Made by a program: the position numbers and the translations under genes. 10,615 nt of DNA from Synura sp. LO234KE (lineage: Eukaryota > Sar > Synurophyceae > Synurales > Mallomonadaceae), in the NCBI GenBank assembly GCA_015143735.1, contig VKHC01000610.1, positions 1-10,615 on the forward strand. The letters are read 5' to 3'. The number at the start of each line of letters is the position of its first letter. Position 1 is the stretch's first letter. The notes below the pieces were generated by a model. It worked only from the letters and a program-made list of their open reading frames with translations, searched no databases and had not been told where the DNA came from. This document shows positions 7,083 through 10,615 of this stretch, in pieces.

Positions 7083-7756
7083 GGGGGAGGTTTGAAGAGA
7101 GAACAATAGTGGTGGTTGGGGGGGGATGGCAAGGAGTCGGCGGGTTCAGGTACAGTGGGACTTAACGAGGTCAGAGACAAAGGGGAGACGACCGAAGTGA
7201 GATGATGATCTTGATCTGTTCTCCTGCCGAGCTCCGCAAGCACGTCGGCAAGGTTATTCCCTCGGGTGTCGATAGATTTGTCGGTGTCGTGGGTCTTAAC
7301 CTTCTTCCGGAAAAGCAAAAGGTGCCCCTGGCGACGAACAGCTTGGAGGCCCTCAAGGCACCAATGGATGAGGGCTTTGTTTGAGGACGAGGGGATGGGC
7401 GGATCCGTGAGATTGATTGCGTCTAGGGCGTAGATGCTGTCCGACCAGATCTCGTAGCTGAACGAGGTGGATGGTGGTTGAAGTTGGATCCAGGTGAGGG
7501 CTTCACCTATGGCAGTGAGCTCACTCGTGTTGTTGCTGCTGTGGGCTTCTCCGTTGTACTCGGGGTCCAAGAGGTCACAGTGGACCCAGTCATATTGTTC
7601 ATGGAAAGTGATGGCGGTGGGTCGTTCTAGGGCAAGAAACCCCCACCCAACCAGGTGAGGTAGTCCACGCTGGCCGTCAGGTTTGCTACGGGACCCATCA
7701 GTGTAGGGACTGATAACTCTGGTGTCGATGGCGAGATAACCCTGTCTCTTGCACAT
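7070..7756 (-). CDS. RNase H domain of a retroelement
   Basis: A 228-residue ORF from an ATG at 7756; the domain is a fragment of a larger polyprotein, and the frame is open back to a TGA about five codons upstream. It hydrolyses the RNA strand of RNA-DNA hybrids. The order is classical: YTDGS (catalytic Asp, residue 20), a glycine-containing second strand (HLVGWGFLAL), NNTSELTAIGEAL (Glu 79), IWSDSIYALDAI (Asp 106), then K-T-H (His 156) and G-N-N-L-A-D-V-L-A (Asp 171). The full D-E-D-D set plus His is therefore present. The insertion between strands and the NNT-S-E-L form resemble RNase H of LINE-type elements from algae and dinoflagellates. The last ~50 residues after the domain are Pro/Ser-rich and probably out of frame at the end. 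The domain looks intact, but flanking parts are broken, so it is unlikely to be expressed as part of an active element. Confidence 0.85.
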   Translation of the reverse strand: MCKRQGYLAIDTRVISPYTDGSRSKPDGQRGLPHLVGWGFLALERPTAITFHEQYDWVHCDLLDPEYNGEAHSSNNTSELTAIGEALTWIQLQPPSTSFSYEIWSDSIYALDAINLTDPPIPSSSNKALIHWCLEGLQAVRRQGHLLLFRKKVKTHDTDKSIDTRGNNLADVLAELGRRTDQDHHLTSVVSPLSLTSLSPTVPEPADSLPSPPNHHYCSLFKPPPAWT

Positions 7757-7798
7757 TTGGAGACCAGTCGCGCTTCAGCTTGAGTGGCGGCGGCTTCA

Positions 7799-8674
7799 GG
7801 AAATCCTTGAAAAGAAGTTGCGAAGTTGCATGTTGGCCAGGTCATACTCTGGGTACAAGCCCGGGGAGTGTTCTCGGTAGACGACGTACCACTTGGAGCC
7901 TTAAGGCACATCGTCTGCCCAGGGTCGCACCGAGGGGTCTACAACATGCGCTCGCTCCGCCCAGATTCCAGCACGGAGTTGATTGAGTTGACGTACCAAC
8001 CTGAGGAACAGCGCATCCGCCTCCCGTACGGTGGGGTTGGGAAGGTTTGGGTAGATCGGGTACAGACGGAGGCGATGGGAAATAGTAAGGTCTCCCAGCA
8101 GTGCTATTCTGTATCCGTCTGCCTCTTGGTACAGCTGCAGGAGGGTAGTAGCAAGTAGAGCTTCGTTCCCAGTGAGGGTAGAGTTCTGCTTGAGAATCCC
8201 CTCCAGTAGCCGTGCGCGAGTGTCAGCAATAGCCGTCTGGGGGCATTCACGATAGATGTGGTCGTAGAAGTCCATGGAGACCAGACAGAGTTTGTAGTGC
8301 CCTTCCTGCCGCCATGCCTCGAAGTCGACGACCAAGTGTTTGACGCGATTGCTCCCCACACTCCAGTGTCGACGGTTCAGGTGTCGGATCCGGTGACCGA
8401 GTGGCTGAATCGTCGCTTCGGGGATGCACTGGACTCTTGCACCAAGGCAAAACATGTTGTCGTTCCAGTACGGAGGTGCACCTCTCGACTGCCGATTGAG
8501 GTCCCGGACCACAACGGCCCGCGACCGTCGGGATGCATCGGTGACGCGGGCAAGGATCAGCGCTCTAGTGAGGCCGTCGTACGGCAGCCATTCGCCATCT
8601 TGGAGCTCCGTGATGAGTAGGAGGGAGAGGCTGCGCTCAGCGGTGTGCGCTGGGATGGGATGGAGAAACTCTGG
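7799..8674 (-). pseudogene. Retroelement linker region with Cys/His motif
   Basis: The frame is open from the codon after a TGA at 8677-8675 to a TAA at 7903-7901 (257 codons). The same frame then continues sensibly for 34 codons (starts GSKWYVVYREHSPGLYPEYD) to a TGA at 7798-7796. The TAA therefore looks like a point nonsense change. Around 8235 lies C-L-V-S-M-D-F-Y-D-H-I-Y-R-E-C-P, a C-x8-H-x4-C motif like the one that follows the reverse transcriptase in LINE proteins. The remainder is helical and Leu-rich (LLATTLLQLYQEADGYRIAL). From about 7800 coding moves to another frame (FKDFLKPPPLKLKRDW) and then to the RNase H frame. The C-terminal part of an RT-bearing protein is the likely identity; the family is not certain. 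Confidence 0.5.
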
Positions 8675-9114
8675 TCACCAGAGACTGACCCAGAAGCTTC
8701 CTGCCTTGGGCAGTTTCCATGATGACTGGAAGGTGGCCTGCCGTGAGAGTGGGGAGTAGGCCTTCAAGATTATTGATTCCCGCAAGTTCGTGGATGCGTC
8801 GCAGTAAGAAGCTTTGCGTGACGTGTTTGAGGGCAGATTTGGCGGTGCCGCATAGCCGTGAGTGGGAGAATGGATTTGTGGGGCACATAGATTTTTGCAT
8901 CCGTGTCGCGGCAATCTGAAACGGCTCGAAGAATGAGCTCATAAAGCAGCGTGCGGTAGGAAGACGGGTGTGGGGTATGGGGACAGTCACTGTTGTACCG
9001 CTGAATGGACCATTCCCCCGTGTGATAGTGAGCTATGACACCCAGCAAAGGGTGGCAGTCGGCAGTGAGAGCAGTTTGCAAGCCAATAAAGACGTTACAG
9101 GGGAGAGGGCGGTC
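8637..9114 (-). pseudogene. Left-over N-terminal segment of the retroelement protein
   Basis: Two overlapping frames share the coding: one from the right border reads FIGLQTALTADCHPLLGVIA and later TLLYELILRAV and AKIYVPHKSI; from about 8890 the neighbouring frame continues with KHVTQSFLLRRIHELAGINN down to about 8670. The strand-helix-strand order vaguely recalls an RNase H-like fold, but two of the acidic positions would be missing, so this is only a suggestion. The segment is cut by the right direct repeat at 9114/9115. Confidence 0.4.
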
Positions 9115-9469
9115 ACTTCTGGACATCGTTATGTATCTTCCAATTAAGAGGGCAGAATGGCTTCACGGCGTTTCTCTACTTAAGTTTCTCCCACCGTCGC
9201 ATTCACCATGTCTCAACACGCACTGATCCTATTTGAATTTTTTTACTGGCCGTTCCTTTACTCTTTAAGGGAAAAACAAATCAAGTTTGAGTGCCTTCCG
9301 TACAACATAGTATGAGCTCAATCTATTAATTATTCAGGATTATAGTATGTCTTGTCTAGGGTTAGATAAGTGTGCAGAAGCATTCTGACGTCATAAGTCG
9401 GTCGCTGGAGTCGTATGAATGGACATACTGATGGCTTTTATTCAGTTGGCCTTCTATGGAGTTTTTCTA
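9115..9469. repeat. 355-bp direct repeat, right copy
   Basis: Counterpart of 6285-6639, gap-free with four substitutions. It cuts into the retroelement coding sequence exactly at 9114/9115; the ATG at 9126 that appears to start that ORF lies within the repeat and is therefore fortuitous. Plus-strand sequence just before it (CAGGGGAGAGGGCGGTC) is purine-rich like a polypurine tract, but the same bases belong to the minus-strand reading frame. Confidence 0.95.
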
Positions 9470-9522
9470 AAAAGCTACTCTGTAGAGTTGATTCAAAGTA
9501 CCGTAAAACGAGTTCTTCGAAA

Positions 9523-9870
9523 ATGATCAATCCGTAAAAAGATTACCGTGGAGAGAGCACTAGCTTGAATGTGTATAGAAAGGATGCCGTGGCAAAAAGA
9601 CCTGGCTCTAACCTCTATTATGGCGAGGTACTGGGAACTAGACAAGTATGTAGATAAGGAAAGCTTGAAATTTAGTTAGCTAGTAAGCCTAGTGCAATAT
9701 CTCGCGTGCTTAATTCCAGTAATCCGCTGCAGCTGGGGCTCGATTGCAAGCGGTTACTTTAGAAACCATTTCATCAGCAGACGAGCTCTGAGGAGGACTA
9801 CTTCCATGCTTTCAATATTATCAGATTCTGGACATTTGAATCCATATGTTTCTGCATGTGTTTTTATTAG
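9523..9870 (+). CDS. Small spliced gene candidate, unknown function
   Basis: Proposed exons: 9523-9533 (ATG ATC AAT CC), 9579-9645, and one starting at 9763 that reads to a TAG at 9868-9870. Introns are 45 bp (GTAAAA..TATAG, 9534-9578) and 117 bp (GTATGT..TTTAG, 9646-9762), and the phases match. The first two exons give 26 residues including RPGSNLYYGEVLGTRQ; the third starts KPFHQQTSSEEDYFHAF and becomes Cys/Phe-rich near its end, so the true end may lie in a further exon. It begins 54 bp to the right of the direct repeat. No family is recognised; the small size and the spliced structure resemble the CFAP141-like gene. The first junction is the most convincing part. Confidence 0.38.
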
Positions 9871-10331
9871 GTGCTGCCACCTTCATATCAGGATCTGAAT
9901 TCCCCTTAGGGGCCATAATAATAGATAGGAGTAACTAACGTGAGTTTGCCTTAAACCGTTTTACAAATTTCAGAAACAAAAAGTTGGGAATTCTATCATT
10001 TTAGGTCCTCCCTCTTGACCTTCATTCTGATTATTTCGATCACTTTAGATTGTGACACTACAGAGAATATTCTATTTACCAAGCTCTACAGGGCAAGTTT
10101 CTTCTATACACTCGATTCTACAGATGAGGAACGGTGTTTAATTCCTCATCAATATTACTACCCACATATATCTTCTGAATAAAAAGTGCATGTCGTAGCA
10201 GCCAGACCCTCTGAGTGTGGGACCTCGGAGGTCTGCTTCAACTCCTCGCCGGTCGCGGTCGGGACGACTTGCCCGTTGTAGTTTCTTAATAAGAGCCGTA
10301 GCTACTAGGCGGAGCGATTGAACTGTTAGCT
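9871..10331. other. Stretch with competing open frames, no settled gene
   Basis: The plus-strand frame 9955-10182 is open for 75 codons without an ATG and ends at TAA overlapping AATAAA (10179-10184); acceptor-like TTTCAG and TTTTAG sites occur inside it, so part could be a terminal exon. On the minus strand two frames are open across the G/C-rich patch 10190-10300. They cannot all be coding, and none shows a known motif. Confidence 0.3.
10123..10150. repeat. Hairpin, 9-bp stem and 10-nt loop
   Basis: GATGAGGAA at 10123-10131 is the exact reverse complement of TTCCTCATC at 10142-10150. It lies about 30 bp before a TAA that overlaps AATAAA. It could be a 3'-end structure or chance. Confidence 0.4.
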
Positions 10332-10566
10332 TTAATCTGCTTGACGCCTTCTTTTGTATATTTTCATCCTATAACTAAGGAGTGGTTAATAGCTGTCTTA
10401 TTTTAGGGATTTCTTACAGCTATCGTGCACGAAGACCTGGACTACTATTGCCGTATAAAGTGTTAGCCTTGAATACGAGGATTACAACATACAATTTCAC
10501 AAATGCTGCAAACAAACGACCAGCAGCAAGCTGCTTCAACTCCTTAATTTCCTGTCTCTCCCCACG
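10332..10566 (-). CDS. Possible last two exons of a minus-strand gene
   Basis: Exon 10566-10493 follows an acceptor TTTTATAG and reads GERQEIKELKQLAAGRLFAA and on; it ends at a consensus donor GTATGT (10492). A 124-bp intron ends at TTATAG (10369), and joining in phase gives a short basic tail MKIYKRRRQAD and a TAA at 10334-10332. The peptide is a charged amphipathic helix with no recognised family. The gene would continue beyond the right edge of the window. A rival reading joins the same acceptor in another phase and stays open for over 70 codons, so this model is tentative. Confidence 0.3.
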
Positions 10567-10615
10567 CTATAAAATTCATTCATTCCCGGCTCGACCCCAT
10601 CTGAGCCTTCCAGAC

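Larger units (their letters stand above)
6640..9114 (-). mobile_element. Decayed, 5'-truncated retroelement bounded by the direct repeats
   Basis: These 2475 bp hold the C-terminal part of a retroelement polyprotein on the minus strand: an unidentified N-terminal segment (9114-8637), a linker with a Cys/His motif (8674-7799), RNase H (7756-7070) and a C-terminal tail (to 6727). The frame changes at least near 8890, 8665, 7800, 7760 and 7075, and a TAA interrupts at 7901-7903, so it is dead as a whole. No reverse transcriptase core, endonuclease, integrase or protease is visible. The order linker with C-x8-H-x4-C then RNase H is that of LINE-like elements of algae and other protists. The direct repeats would instead suggest an LTR-type or composite element. 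Its 3' side has a 13-bp tandem repeat and no poly(A). Confidence 0.7.

Noticed and set aside
7120-8760. Plus-strand ORFs opposite the retroelement
   Set aside because: They are antisense shadows of G/C-rich minus-strand coding sequence; the RNase H motifs are on the minus strand.
9692-9898. 68-codon plus-strand ORF from a GTG
   Set aside because: It has no ATG start, and its frame conflicts with the spliced model at 9523-9870, whose junctions join in phase.
10580-10602. tRNA B-box-like GGCTCGACCCC
   Set aside because: There is no A box, anticodon stem or acceptor stem at suitable distances on this strand, so it is a chance match.

Overview
The window looks like nuclear DNA of a microbial eukaryote. 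Three things point that way: short spliced introns (45 to about 124 bp, GT..AG) in small genes, decayed retroelement coding sequence with an RNase H domain, and a small gene at the left edge that resembles the ciliary doublet-microtubule protein CFAP141. If that last call is right, the organism makes cilia or flagella. The species cannot be named from this sequence.

Layout. 25-459 (+): a three-exon gene for a 101-residue CFAP141-like protein. 460-1100: AT-rich, no convincing gene. 1190-1330: very G/C-rich DNA with a 21-bp inverted repeat enclosing a second hairpin. About 1327-4276 (-): a long degenerate coding region broken by frameshifts and stops. It holds two divergent copies of one domain (signature W-R-C ... 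E-[IL]-R-[VI]-C-P-A-x-L-L) about 0.94 kb apart, an acidic linker, a 39-bp minisatellite encoding 13-residue Pro/Glu repeats, and an S/P/F-rich upstream part. 4277-6284: mostly non-coding, with a cluster of near-palindromic CTRYAGC motifs, a 9-bp-stem hairpin and a few weak exon or ORF candidates.

6285-9469: two 355-bp direct repeats with 4 differences (6285-6639 and 9115-9469) exactly flank 2475 bp that carry, on the minus strand, a 5'-truncated and frame-broken retroelement polyprotein. Its RNase H domain keeps the whole catalytic set; no reverse transcriptase core is visible. 9523 onward (+): a small spliced gene candidate of unknown function. 10332-10566 (-): two possible terminal exons of another gene.

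The small spliced genes look intact. The middle of the window is mobile or decaying sequence. No operons, CRISPR arrays, rRNA or tRNA genes were seen. The most useful points are the spliced CFAP141-like gene, the duplicated unknown domain, and the repeat-flanked retroelement remnant whose origin (LTR, extended target-site duplication or segmental duplication) is unresolved.
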